Origin: Bacteroidetes bacterium B1(2017)
GTDB lineage: Bacteria; Bacteroidota; Bacteroidia; UKL13-3
DNA: 64,000 nt
Direction: 5' to 3'
Assembly (NCBI GenBank): GCA_002256395.1
Contig: NKJG01000001.1
Coordinates: 186,001 to 250,000, forward strand
The position numbers and the translations under genes are program-made. This document shows positions 46,864-55,935 of this stretch, piece after piece. A model generated the notes under the pieces. It had not been told where the DNA came from, searched no databases, and saw only the letters and a program-made list of their open reading frames with translations. Every line of letters begins with the position of its first letter. Position 1 is the first letter of the stretch.

Positions 46864-47967
46864 CTACGCTTTTAAAATTGCTCCTTGATGACAAATTAAA
46901 GTGCCCTTGGTAATGTCTTCTTCCAATTCCCATTTAAAGCCATCTTTAGTTGCCAAATGCGTTAATAAATTTTGAATATTCTTAGCATATAACTCACTCG
47001 CATTTTGAGGCAAGGTACTTGGCAAATTGCTTTGTCCAATTATGCTTACACCATGTTTAACAACGGTTTGATCCAACTCGCTTAACTCGCAATTTCCACC
47101 TTGTTCAACCGCCATATCTACAATTACGCTACCCAATTTCATTTGTTTTACTTGGTCTTCGGTAATTAAAACAGGAGCTTTTCTTCCCATAACCAAAGCA
47201 GTTGTAATAACTAAATCTGCTTGAAACAAACTCTTATTTACAGCTTCCTTTTGTTTGGCTAAATATTCGGCCGAAACTTCTTTGGCGTATCCACCTTCAA
47301 CTTTTGCAGCCTCTTCTGTTTTTACCTCAATAAATTTACCACCCAAACTTTCAACCTGTTCTTTGGTTTCTGGTCTCACATCACTAACCTCAACAATAGC
47401 TCCTAAGCGTTTAGCGGTTGCAATGGCTTGTAAGCCTGCCACACCTGCACCATAAATAAGCACACGTGAGGGAGTAACGGTTCCAGCGGCTGTCATTAAC
47501 AAAGGAAATATTTTACCCATATTAGAAGCACCTAATATAACCGCTTTGTAGCCCGCTAAGTTTGCTTGAGAACTAAGTGCATCCATGTTTTGGGCTCTTG
47601 ATATTCTAGGTATGGCATCCATACTAAATGCGCTCAATTTTTTCTGATTTAATTTAGCAATCAACTCTTGGTTGAAAGAGGCATATAAATAAGAAACAAT
47701 GGCAACACCTTCGCGCAACAAAGCAATTTCATCCTCATCGGGAGCATTTACTTTTGCCAAAATATCGCATGCCGCTAAGGCATCTTGCTTACTTGATATG
47801 GTACATCCTGCCTTTGTATAGGCATCGTCGCTAAAATTTGAGGCATAACCTGCTTTAGATTCTACCAAAACTTCATGACCATTTTTAATTAATTGCTGAG
47901 CAACTTGAGGGGTAAGTGCTACCCTGTTCTCTGCTTTTCTGCTTTCTTTTACAACTGCTATCTTCAT
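46864..47967 (-). CDS. pntAA: NAD(P) transhydrogenase alpha-1 subunit (soluble NAD-binding part)
   Basis: The 367-residue protein is domain I of the transhydrogenase and is related to alanine dehydrogenase. It begins MKIAVVKESRKAENRVALTP, has the NAD(H) Rossmann loop VLIYGAGVAGLQAIATAKRLGA, and the RQDN-loop-like SSQANLAGYKAV with Gln and Asn in place. It is the first gene of the pnt unit; no clear TAnnTTTG promoter is found in the 88 bases before it. Confidence 0.95.
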   Translation of the reverse strand: MKIAVVKESRKAENRVALTPQVAQQLIKNGHEVLVESKAGYASNFSDDAYTKAGCTISSKQDALAACDILAKVNAPDEDEIALLREGVAIVSYLYASFNQELIAKLNQKKLSAFSMDAIPRISRAQNMDALSSQANLAGYKAVILGASNMGKIFPLLMTAAGTVTPSRVLIYGAGVAGLQAIATAKRLGAIVEVSDVRPETKEQVESLGGKFIEVKTEEAAKVEGGYAKEVSAEYLAKQKEAVNKSLFQADLVITTALVMGRKAPVLITEDQVKQMKLGSVIVDMAVEQGGNCELSELDQTVVKHGVSIIGQSNLPSTLPQNASELYAKNIQNLLTHLATKDGFKWELEEDITKGTLICHQGAILKA

Positions 47968-48055
47968 TTTTAAATGCTACTTCTTTATTTGATTTATAGC
48001 CCGAAATAGTTTTCAAGTATACATTTTTATATAGATTTACAAACTAATAAAAATC

Positions 48056-48958
48056 ATGTTCAAAATAGCCTATTCACCTATTTATCAGCACCCATTACCC
48101 GATGGACATCGCTTTCCAATGCTTAAATACGACCTGATACCAAGGCAGTTAGTTTACCAAGGCATTGCCAAGGAACAAGACTTTTTTGAACCGAGTGCAA
48201 CAAAAAAGGACGATATTTTACTTACTCATGATGAAAATTATTACAATCAGTTACTCTCACAAACCCTAGATGCAAGCCATATTAGACGAATTGGCTTCCC
48301 TATGAGCCCACAATTAATTGAACGCGAACTCATCTTGGTTCAGGGCACCATAGACTGTGCTTACCATGCACTTACAGATGGCGTTTCTATGAATGTTGCT
48401 GGTGGTACACACCACGCTTTTGCCAATAAAGGCGAGGGATTTTGCTTATTTAATGATATGGCCGTGGCGGCCAATGTTTTGCTTAAAAACAAATCGGCAC
48501 AACGTATACTTATTATTGATTTGGATGTACACCAAGGAAATGGAACGGCCTCCATTTTTAAAGATGAGCCGCGCGTTTTTACCTTTAGCATGCACGGTGG
48601 CGATAACTATCCTTTTCATAAAGAGCACTCGGATTTAGATATTCCACTTAAAAATGGCACAGAGGATAATGAATATTTACTGCTATTGGAGAAAAATTTA
48701 GAAATTATTTTCCAAAAACATCAACCCGATTTTATTTTTTATTTATGTGGGGTGGACGTGCTAGAAAGCGACAAATTAGGAAAGTTAAAAATGAGCGAAA
48801 AGGGATGCAAAAAAAGAGACGAGCTGGTTTTCAGCTATTGCAAGCAGCAAAAGTCGCCCGTGGCATGCGCAATGGGCGGTGGATATTCTCCCAAAATAGG
48901 AGATATTGTGAACGCACATTGCCAAACTTTTGAAGCGGCTCAACATTTTTTTTTATGA
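48056..48958 (+). CDS. Histone deacetylase-family (arginase/HDAC fold) hydrolase, class IV-like
   Basis: The 300-residue protein has a complete HDAC active site: the His pair H119-H120, zinc ligands D157 and H159 in DLDVHQGNG, the third ligand D234 in CGVDVLESDKLG, and GGGY with the catalytic tyrosine near residue 285. The TFSMHGGDNYPF block and short size resemble HDAC11-like bacterial proteins. Bacterial members act on acetylated lysines, polyamines or acetoin-related substrates; which applies here is unknown. No acetylase is adjacent. It is a single-gene unit. Confidence 0.9.
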   Translation: MFKIAYSPIYQHPLPDGHRFPMLKYDLIPRQLVYQGIAKEQDFFEPSATKKDDILLTHDENYYNQLLSQTLDASHIRRIGFPMSPQLIERELILVQGTIDCAYHALTDGVSMNVAGGTHHAFANKGEGFCLFNDMAVAANVLLKNKSAQRILIIDLDVHQGNGTASIFKDEPRVFTFSMHGGDNYPFHKEHSDLDIPLKNGTEDNEYLLLLEKNLEIIFQKHQPDFIFYLCGVDVLESDKLGKLKMSEKGCKKRDELVFSYCKQQKSPVACAMGGGYSPKIGDIVNAHCQTFEAAQHFFL

Positions 48959-49038
48959 TATTTTTTTTTGCTATTGATTTTTTAGAATCTGTAGATTTAT
49001 TTCACGACCTGAAATGGCAAAGAAAAAATAATTTTTCC

Positions 49039-49071
49039 TTGACATATTAAAATAATTAACGCATAAATTTG
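49039..49071 (+). promoter_or_regulatory. Promoter of the small acidic protein gene
   Basis: TTG at 49039-49041 and TAAATTTG at 49064-49071 are 22 bases apart; the ATG is 21 bases downstream. Confidence 0.5.
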
Positions 49072-49092
49072 TAAGTAGAAAATTACTAGAAC

Positions 49093-49347
49093 ATGACTAA
49101 GCCCACTAAATCAACAAGCAGTAAAGTAAGCACAGTAAAGAGTGCAAAACCAGTGCCTGCAAAAAAAGCTCAGAAGAAGAGTTACATGGTAGACGATGAA
49201 GATGATGATGAGTTGGATTTAGATCCAGTTGAAGATTTGGATGATGATGATTCATTAGACAGCGACCCAGATGAGAAAGACATTGTTATCCCTAAAACAT
49301 TTGACCCGTTTGACGACGATGAGGATGACGACGATGATGATTTTTAA
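49093..49347 (+). CDS. Small charge-segregated protein: basic head, poly-acidic tail
   Basis: The 84-residue protein splits sharply. Residues 1-30 are Lys/Ser/Thr/Pro-rich and strongly basic, without any acidic residue; residues 33-84 contain over 30 Asp/Glu, including runs such as DDEDDDD. There is no hydrophobic core, so it should be disordered. Proteins of this style are common but unnamed in Bacteroidota; a role as an acidic chaperone or nucleoprotein partner is only a guess. It has its own promoter and terminator. Confidence 0.8.
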   Translation: MTKPTKSTSSKVSTVKSAKPVPAKKAQKKSYMVDDEDDDELDLDPVEDLDDDDSLDSDPDEKDIVIPKTFDPFDDDEDDDDDDF

Positions 49348-49402
49348 TACCTAATCTCCATACTTTGGTTCAGAATATTTTCTGCCACAAAGTTGATAAA
49401 AT

Positions 49403-49440
49403 AAAAAAGAGAATAAGCCAATGGTTTATTCTCTTTTTTT
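49403..49440 (+). terminator. Rho-independent terminator after the acidic protein gene
   Basis: AAAAAAGAGAATAA pairs with TTATTCTCTTTTTT around an 8-9 base loop; the flanking A and T runs let it act for the convergent lipoprotein gene too. Confidence 0.88.
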
Positions 49441-49459
49441 ATGCCTTTACTCAAACAAC

Positions 49460-50032
49460 TTAACGTCGTTTCCAAACTAAAGGAGGAGTTTGAACACTAT
49501 TACTTTTATTTAACGCTCTATCATAAATATAGAACTCATACCTAACAGTATCGCGCGCATCAAAATGTGGCGATGGATAAATCTTTACTTCAATATCGCC
49601 GCGTATGGCTTTGTGCCTTCCTTCTGGAGTGATATTCTCGATGCGGTATAAATACCTAAGCGTATCATAAACAGGTGGCGTTGCATCTGGATCTAAATCT
49701 TTTATTATTTGCGAAAAGGCAGTATCCAACCACTCATAATACTCAATATGTAAATTGTTATAATAGGGGTTGGTTGCTTTACTATACTTATCCTTTCTTG
49801 GGTCAAATGGTGCAATGGTGTCTTCCTGACCCAAACCTATATCTCCATCGCCATCCTTAAACGTAAAGGTTAATGTCATTAATGAATCTGTGCCGGTAGA
49901 AGAAGAATAAAACACAGCGCTTTTATATTCTATAAATGGAATAGAAGGATAGATTTCTTTTTTTTTGCACGTAGATAAGAGCAAAACTAAAAAGAGAAAT
50001 AGGAAACCTTTATATTTGAGCGAATGAATCAT
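49460..50032 (-). CDS. Lipoprotein of unknown function
   Basis: The 190-residue product has a lipoprotein signal (LLLSTC, with C22 as the lipid site) and a beta-rich mature part with an Asp/Gly-rich segment TFKDGDGDIGLGQEDT and the late TVRYEFYIYDRALNKSN. It resembles unnamed Bacteroidota lipoproteins; no function is known. Its start codon, ATG on the minus strand at 50030-50032, overlaps the first codons of the divergent LuxE-like gene. A TTG at 50053 is rejected because the signal peptide begins at the ATG. Confidence 0.8.
   Translation of the reverse strand: MIHSLKYKGFLFLFLVLLLSTCKKKEIYPSIPFIEYKSAVFYSSSTGTDSLMTLTFTFKDGDGDIGLGQEDTIAPFDPRKDKYSKATNPYYNNLHIEYYEWLDTAFSQIIKDLDPDATPPVYDTLRYLYRIENITPEGRHKAIRGDIEVKIYPSPHFDARDTVRYEFYIYDRALNKSNSVQTPPLVWKRR
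50011..50018 (+). promoter_or_regulatory. -7 element of the LuxE-like gene, suggesting a leaderless transcript
   Basis: TATATTTG ends six bases before the ATG at 50024, so the predicted transcription start nearly coincides with the start codon. No TTG -33 box is clear. Confidence 0.45.
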
Positions 50033-51007
50033 TTGGCTGAACGCATATTTCAATCAAAGGTAACAAATTTTGATGAATTGTGCCTGGAGGTTTTTCAATT
50101 TCAATTCCTCCACAACACTGTTTACCAAACCTATTGTGGCCTTTTGGGTATTAACGCAGTAGAGCAGGTAACAAGTATTAACCAAATACCATTTTTGCCC
50201 ATTGAGTTTTTTAAAACCCATTCTATAAAAGCCTTTGTTGGCCCAGAACAAAAAATATTTTACAGCTCGGCCACAGGTGGAAACGGCCAAAGCAAGCATT
50301 ATATAAACAACTTAAGCCTATATGAGCAAAGTTTTTTACAAGCATTTCAAGCCTACTTTGGTTCGGTAAAAGACAAGTGCTTTTTGGGCTTACTCCCCTC
50401 CTATTTAGAACGCGAAGGAAGCTCTTTAATTTACATGGTGCAGCATTTAATGCAAGAATCTGGAAACCCTTTGAACGGTTTTTTCTTGTATGAACACCAA
50501 ACTCTTTACAATAGAATTACACAATTAGAGAATATTGGAAAGCCTTATTTTATTTTTGGAGTAAGCTTTGCCTTGCTAGATTTTGCCCAGGCATTTCCAA
50601 TGAAACTTGTGCACGGACAAGTAATTGAAACAGGCGGTATGAAAGGCCGTAAGAAGGAAATTACTAAACTAGAATTATACAAAGAACTTTCTGAGGCATT
50701 TGAAACAAATACTATTTTTAGTGAGTATGGAATGACCGAATTGCTCTCACAAGCGTATGCCAGCATGGATGGAAAATATCAAACTCCCCCGTGGATGAAA
50801 GTAGAAGTTGTTGACCCTAACGACCCGCTTTCCTTGGTTCAGAACAACAAAACAGGATTACTACGTATTATAGACCTTGCCAATTTATATAGCTGCTCGT
50901 TTATACAAAGCAGCGATTTAGGAAAACAACACCCAAACAATACCTTTGAAGTGCTTGGCCGCCTAGATAATAGCGACTTAAGAGGTTGCAGCCTCTTGGT
51001 AAATTAA
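50024..51007 (+). CDS. LuxE-like acyl-protein synthetase / acyl transferase
   Basis: The 327-residue protein fits the ANL-related LuxE family, which activates fatty acids with ATP and moves them to a cysteine. The AMP-binding-like loop SSATGGNGQSKHY (about residues 86-98) and SEYGMTELLSQAY (about 230) are intact. No luciferase or reductase genes are near, so bioluminescence is unlikely; in Bacteroidota such genes often belong to acyl or exopolysaccharide pathways. Its first nine bases overlap the start of the divergent lipoprotein gene. Confidence 0.85.
   Translation: MNHLAERIFQSKVTNFDELCLEVFQFQFLHNTVYQTYCGLLGINAVEQVTSINQIPFLPIEFFKTHSIKAFVGPEQKIFYSSATGGNGQSKHYINNLSLYEQSFLQAFQAYFGSVKDKCFLGLLPSYLEREGSSLIYMVQHLMQESGNPLNGFFLYEHQTLYNRITQLENIGKPYFIFGVSFALLDFAQAFPMKLVHGQVIETGGMKGRKKEITKLELYKELSEAFETNTIFSEYGMTELLSQAYASMDGKYQTPPWMKVEVVDPNDPLSLVQNNKTGLLRIIDLANLYSCSFIQSSDLGKQHPNNTFEVLGRLDNSDLRGCSLLVN
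50055..50062 (-). promoter_or_regulatory. -7 element of the lipoprotein gene, inside the LuxE-like coding region
   Basis: On the minus strand TACCTTTG lies 23 bases before the lipoprotein start codon and within codons 11-13 of the divergent gene. A -33 box is not clear. Confidence 0.4.
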
Positions 51008-51081
51008 GTGTTTTTGGAGTTGGGTAAATATCAATTGTGCTTTCTTTTTTTATTCTTATCATTGAAGCAAATTATTTACCC

Positions 51082-52491
51082 ATGACCCAAACAAGAAAAG
51101 AACACGATTTCTTAGGCGAACTCGACATTCCTAACCACTTGTATTATGGCATTCAAACCTACAGAGCCAAAGAAAATTTTAATATAACTGGTATTCCTAT
51201 CTCTAGAGAAATACGTTTTATTAAAGCCCTTGGCTATGTAAAAAAAGCCGCTGCACTTGCCAATAGAGATTGTGGCGTATTAGATGCAAAAATTACTGAA
51301 GCTATCTGCTATGGTTGCGATCAACTTATAGCTGGAAAATATGAAGACCAATTTGTGAGCGATTTAATTCAAGGTGGCGCAGGTACTTCTTGTAATATGA
51401 ATGCCAACGAAGTTATTGCCAATATTGGTTTGGAATATTTAGGTAAGAAGAAAGGCGAGTACGATTTTCTTCACCCAAATAACCATGTTAATTGCTCGCA
51501 ATCTACCAATGATGCTTACCCTACCGCATTTAGAATTGCCTTGTACATGAAAATGACCGATTACCTTAAAATTCTTGAAAGCCTAGAACAAGCATTTAGA
51601 GCTAAAGGTGTTGAGTTTAATAGGGTACTTAAAATGGGTAGAACCCAATTGCAAGATGCCGTACCTATGACATTGGGTCAGGAATTTAACGCATATGCAA
51701 CTACCATTGGTGAAGATATTGAACGTTTAAAAGAAGCACAAAAATTAATTTTGGAAGTAAACATGGGAGCCACTGCAATAGGCACCAGAGTAAATGCTCC
51801 AGAAGGTTACCCAGAATTATGTGTAGAGTATTTGCAAAAAGAAAGTGGCATACCTGTAAGCCTTGCACCCGATTTAATTGAAGCCACCGGCGATACAGGA
51901 GCTTATGTTCAAATTATGGGAACACTTAAACGTAATGCCATAAAGATTTCAAAAATTTGCAACGATTTGCGTTTGTTAAGTTCAGGACCAAGAACAGGTT
52001 TTAATGAAATAAATCTTCCTCCACGCCAACCAGGAAGTTCAATAATGCCAGGCAAAGTAAACCCAGTAATACCAGAAGTGGTGAACCAAAGTTGCTTTTA
52101 TGTAATTGGCCAAGACCTTACGGTAACAATGGCTGCCGAGGCCGGGCAATTACAATTAAATGTAATGGAACCTATTATTGCCTTTGCCATGTTTACCTCT
52201 TTAGAATATTTAGGCAATGCCATTATTTCATTAGTTGATAAATGCGTGGTAGGCATAACTGCCAACGTAGATAGATGCGCAGAAATGGTAATGAATAGTA
52301 TTGGAATTGTAACGCAATTAAACCCAATTTTAGGTTACGAAGAAAGCGCAAGCATTGCTGGAGAAGCCTTAAAAACAGGTAAGAGCGTGCATGATATTGT
52401 TGTGGTTGAACGCAAACTAATTGATCAAAGTAAATGGGATGAAATATTTTCAATTGAAAATTTAATTAACCCAAAGTTTATTAATAAATAA
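51082..52491 (+). CDS. aspA: Aspartate ammonia-lyase (aspartase)
   Basis: The 469-residue enzyme makes fumarate and ammonia from aspartate. The fumarase/aspartase signature GSSIMPGKVNP is intact near residue 315, preceded by HVNCSQSTNDAYPTAFR and GRTQLQDAVPMTLGQEF. The residues LIQGGAGTSCNMNANEV distinguish aspartase from class II fumarase, and the length agrees. The ATG at 51082 is chosen, giving MTQTRKEHDFLGELDIP; a longer upstream frame adds a hydrophobic start that is not typical. It can feed fumarate into the same C4 pool that pckA uses. Confidence 0.92.
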   Translation: MTQTRKEHDFLGELDIPNHLYYGIQTYRAKENFNITGIPISREIRFIKALGYVKKAAALANRDCGVLDAKITEAICYGCDQLIAGKYEDQFVSDLIQGGAGTSCNMNANEVIANIGLEYLGKKKGEYDFLHPNNHVNCSQSTNDAYPTAFRIALYMKMTDYLKILESLEQAFRAKGVEFNRVLKMGRTQLQDAVPMTLGQEFNAYATTIGEDIERLKEAQKLILEVNMGATAIGTRVNAPEGYPELCVEYLQKESGIPVSLAPDLIEATGDTGAYVQIMGTLKRNAIKISKICNDLRLLSSGPRTGFNEINLPPRQPGSSIMPGKVNPVIPEVVNQSCFYVIGQDLTVTMAAEAGQLQLNVMEPIIAFAMFTSLEYLGNAIISLVDKCVVGITANVDRCAEMVMNSIGIVTQLNPILGYEESASIAGEALKTGKSVHDIVVVERKLIDQSKWDEIFSIENLINPKFINK

Positions 52492-52517
52492 AAGATTTAG
52501 CGAAAGGTGTTGTTGGT

Positions 52518-53252
52518 ATGCGTTACAAAATTGTAGGCTTTGTGTTTTTAGTATGTATGCTGAACCAATCTTTGGCTCAGCAAAAAGACATTAACCAGCA
52601 TGTGCAAGTATGGATATCTGCCAACAATACCTTTCAATTAAACAAACATTGGCAACTTCTTGCCGATGCGCATGCCCGAAAAACAATTGATAACCGGGCA
52701 GGACAATTCTATCTATTAAGAGCAGGCGCTTTATATCAATTTACTCCAAAAATTTCTGTTGCTGCCGGCTATGCCCATGCCTGGATTGCCCCATCCCAAT
52801 TAGGTTGGACAACTTTTGGCAACGAAAACAGACTTTACCAGCAAGTAACACTAAGCGATAAGTTTATGGGTAGTAACTTAAGTTTGAGGTTTAGAAACGA
52901 ACAAAGACTTACCGAGCTAATTGTGGCAGATAAAAAAACGGGCACGTATAGGTTTGTGAATAGGGCTCGTTTACTAGTAAATTTTTTAATTCCACTCTCA
53001 TCAAACCCCATGAAACCAGAGCTTTTGGTGGCTAATGAAGTTATGCTGAACCTAGGTAAAGATGTTACGTATAATACCTTTGACCAGAACAGAACCATTC
53101 TTGGTATCAGGCAAAAAATAAACACCAATTGGAGTTACGATTTAGCGTATATGCTTATTTACCAGCAAAAGCAAAACGGATTGAGCTATGATTTAAACCA
53201 TACACTCAGGCTTTTCTTTTATGGTAATTTTGGAACAAAAATTTCTGATTAA
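52518..53252 (+). CDS. DUF2490 outer-membrane barrel-like protein
   Basis: The 244-residue protein has a signal peptide (about 1-20) and alternating amphipathic beta-strands ending in HTLRLFFYGNFG, as in DUF2490 proteins, which are predicted outer-membrane barrels. The QVWISANNTFQLNKHWQLLADAHARK start of the mature region is typical. Function is unknown. It lies 26 bases after aspA and may be co-transcribed with it, ending just before a convergent broken gene. Confidence 0.85.
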   Translation: MRYKIVGFVFLVCMLNQSLAQQKDINQHVQVWISANNTFQLNKHWQLLADAHARKTIDNRAGQFYLLRAGALYQFTPKISVAAGYAHAWIAPSQLGWTTFGNENRLYQQVTLSDKFMGSNLSLRFRNEQRLTELIVADKKTGTYRFVNRARLLVNFLIPLSSNPMKPELLVANEVMLNLGKDVTYNTFDQNRTILGIRQKINTNWSYDLAYMLIYQQKQNGLSYDLNHTLRLFFYGNFGTKISD

Positions 53253-53261
53253 TAACTTGGT

Positions 53262-53636
53262 TCAATACGTAAAACCTGCTAAAGCCAAATTACCGCTGCG
53301 CACCCTAATGCCATCTACAAAATACGCTGTGCCACCCAAGGCACCTTTAAATATTGGATCCTGCCCATAATTTGTTTGCACACCTTATGTCATACACGAA
53401 ATTTTATTTATATTTCTTGTAGGCAAATTCATAAGATCGCTTGAGGTATAATTTTTACCAATAACACCAGGCACTTGTCCAATTATTCGAGGCGCTTGTT
53501 TTATTTGTGTTATTTCGCCATTTGGAGCAACAAGTTCTGCTTTTGGAAAATTTATATCTTCCTTCCCTCTATATTGAGAAAAAGATTTAGATGAAACAAG
53601 CACTAAAATTAGCATTAAAAGGTATAATTTTCTCAT
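53262..53636 (-). pseudogene. Broken small secreted TonB-plug-like gene (in-frame stop)
   Basis: The frame starts at the ATG at 53634-53636 with a signal peptide (about residues 1-20), continues to NYTSSDLMNLPTRNINKISCMT, meets a TAA at about 53385-53387, and then reads on in the same frame, without a shift, for about 40 more codons: GVQTNYGQDPIFKGALGG and then TAYFVDGIRVRSG to a natural TGA at 53262. The two halves together make a 123-residue protein of TonB plug type (MPTRNIN..., VDGIRVRSG). A single base-pair-level change would account for the stop. A similar intact gene lies at 56081-56467. Confidence 0.75.
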
Positions 53637-53830
53637 GATTATCAAGCTTTTTTGGAGATTTAAAATTACATACAAATGCATATATATGAATGCCGCTTAT
53701 CAAAAATAATATTTTTACGGCCCAATAGTTTGTTTTGTTGATTTTATTTGGCAAATTGCATAGATATATAAGTCCCCAAAACTTAATTATTCATTAACAA
53801 AAACAAACTCTTAATATATACAAAACCAAT

Positions 53831-55867
53831 ATGAAAAAACAATTACTTGCTTTAGCTGCCGCATTAACCATGGCAGGCAGTGCAATGTCTCAAGGGTATT
53901 ACTACTTTAAATTTGCTGGTACTACTTCAGAGTATTCAATGAACCAAACAGGTGCTACAACTTTATTAGCTTCACCTGCTAACACTGCCATTTCTGCTGC
54001 CGCAACTCTTCCATTCTCATGGAATTTTTACGGTAAAGCTGTTACTTCTTTCAAAGCTACTACTAGTGGTTACATTACTTTCGACCAAACTGCTACTTCT
54101 TGTATTGATGCAAACACTTCTTTAAGTGCAACAACTGCTCCTAAGAATTCAATCTTTGCTTTCTGGGATAATACCATGTTAAAAAATGTGGTTTCGGGTT
54201 CTACTACTTATTCTTCAGATATCAGAACTTGGACTTACGGTACTGCTCCTAAAAGAGTATTTGTTGTTCAATGGCGTTTAATGCAACCAATTGGAGCTAC
54301 TTCAACTTCAAACGTAACCTACTATGCAATTCGCATTTACGAAGGTGGCGATTTTGATATCGTACACAACTATGGTTTTGGTACTTTTACTGCTAGCGCA
54401 GGTGTTACCAACGAAGATGGTAGCGCATACAAAGAAATTGCTGGTACTCCAACAATGAACTTTGGTGGTGCTAACGGTAGCTATGATGCAAAATCAAGTG
54501 ATGTGTACAAATTTATGTATGGTGTTCAACCAGCAAATGATGTAGCTATTAACAGCTTAGATTTACCAAAATTTGCACAAAAAAATTCTAACGTTACTAT
54601 CAAAGGTAAATTAACCAACTATGGTGCTACTAACCTTTCTTCTTTTAAATTAAACTACGCAGTAGGAACAGATGCTACCAAAACTATGTTGGTAACAGGT
54701 TTAGATATTCCTAGCAGCAGCAGCTATGATTTCACACACAACATTCCTTATAGCACTAACACTCCTGGTGATTATGCTGTAAAAGTTTGGATCAGCAACC
54801 CTAATGGTGGTGCAGATGGTGACTCTAGCAACAACTTTATCTCAAGCAACATCACTATTGTTAACTCAACAGTGCCACGTAAAGTATTACATGAAATCTA
54901 TACTTCATCTACTTGCCCTCCATGTAACCCTGGTAACGCTAAGTTAAAAAGTGTATTAGATGCTTATGTTGGACAATGGAATACCATTAAGTATCAAGTA
55001 AACTTCCCTGGAACTGGTGATCCTTATTATACTGCTGAAACTGGAACTCGTTTTAGCTATTATACTGCAAACTTTGCTCCTTGGTTAGTTGTTGATGGTA
55101 GCAGCACTTGGGGTGCATCAGATGCAAACGCAAACTCATACACTGGTCCTTTCTTTGAAGCTAAAGCAGCAATGCCTTCATTGGCTTCAATTACTGCTAA
55201 CTTTGTTAGAACAGGTTCAACTGTTACTGTATCTGGTAATGTAACTCCAGTACAATCATTCAACAATACTGGTTTAAAATTACGTATTGCAGTGGTTGAA
55301 ACTAGAACTACTAAAAACGTGAAAACTAATGGTGAAACTGAATTCTTCAACGTAATGAAGAAAATGTTGCCTAGTGCTGCTGGTACTGCTGTAAGTTTTG
55401 TACCTGGTACTGCAGTTCCTTACACTCAATCATTCACTTTCCCTGGAACTTACCGTTTACCTCTTGATGGACAAGCAGCTAATATTATTAACTTAGCTTC
55501 TGAAAATTCAGTAGAAGAATTTGGTAATTTATTTGCGATTGTTTTCTTACAAGATGATAACGATAAAACTGTATGGCAATCTGCTTCTACTGCTCCTGAT
55601 GGTGCAATGGCTGTTACAGAAATCAACGAATTAGGCTTAAACTTATTCCCTAACCCTGCTAAAAATAGCTTTGAAGTAACATTCAATGGTAACAGCAGCA
55701 ATGGTACAGTTCGTATTGTAGATATGAACGGTAGAGAAGTATTGAACCAAAACGTTAATAGCTTAAATGGTGTTATCAACTGCGATAATTTAATCAACGG
55801 TTTATACTTTGTTGAATTAAACGTAGCTGGTAAAACTGCCGTTAAGAAATTAAACATTATTCGCTAA
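53831..55867 (+). CDS. Secreted Omp28/thioredoxin-like protein with T9SS sorting domain
   Basis: The 678-residue protein has a signal peptide (about 1-20), an N-terminal beta domain (about 25-240), a CARDB-like beta domain (about 245-345), an Omp28-type thioredoxin-like domain with SSTCPPCNPG (C362-C365), and a T9SS type A signal (LNLFPNPAKNSFEV to the C-terminus). Codon use is unusually uniform (A/T-ending favoured codons throughout), like atpA and pckA, which suggests very high expression. It is a likely abundant cell-surface T9SS cargo; the redox pair may serve disulfide exchange, which is inferred. Confidence 0.88.
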   Translation: MKKQLLALAAALTMAGSAMSQGYYYFKFAGTTSEYSMNQTGATTLLASPANTAISAAATLPFSWNFYGKAVTSFKATTSGYITFDQTATSCIDANTSLSATTAPKNSIFAFWDNTMLKNVVSGSTTYSSDIRTWTYGTAPKRVFVVQWRLMQPIGATSTSNVTYYAIRIYEGGDFDIVHNYGFGTFTASAGVTNEDGSAYKEIAGTPTMNFGGANGSYDAKSSDVYKFMYGVQPANDVAINSLDLPKFAQKNSNVTIKGKLTNYGATNLSSFKLNYAVGTDATKTMLVTGLDIPSSSSYDFTHNIPYSTNTPGDYAVKVWISNPNGGADGDSSNNFISSNITIVNSTVPRKVLHEIYTSSTCPPCNPGNAKLKSVLDAYVGQWNTIKYQVNFPGTGDPYYTAETGTRFSYYTANFAPWLVVDGSSTWGASDANANSYTGPFFEAKAAMPSLASITANFVRTGSTVTVSGNVTPVQSFNNTGLKLRIAVVETRTTKNVKTNGETEFFNVMKKMLPSAAGTAVSFVPGTAVPYTQSFTFPGTYRLPLDGQAANIINLASENSVEEFGNLFAIVFLQDDNDKTVWQSASTAPDGAMAVTEINELGLNLFPNPAKNSFEVTFNGNSSNGTVRIVDMNGREVLNQNVNSLNGVINCDNLINGLYFVELNVAGKTAVKKLNIIR

Positions 55868-55887
55868 GAACTATCTAGCAATAAATA

Positions 55888-55924
55888 AAAAAGAGCCGCC
55901 CAATATGGAGCGGCTCTTTTTTTA
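55888..55924 (+). terminator. Rho-independent terminator after the Omp28-like gene
   Basis: AAAGAGCCGC pairs with GCGGCTCTTT around a 10-base loop, followed by a T-run. Confidence 0.92.
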
Positions 55925-55935
55925 TGCTTTAAAGT

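Noticed and set aside
50024-51007. A bioluminescence (lux) locus around the LuxE-like gene
   Set aside because: No luxA/luxB, luxC or luxD-like gene is adjacent; neighbours are a lipoprotein and aspartase.
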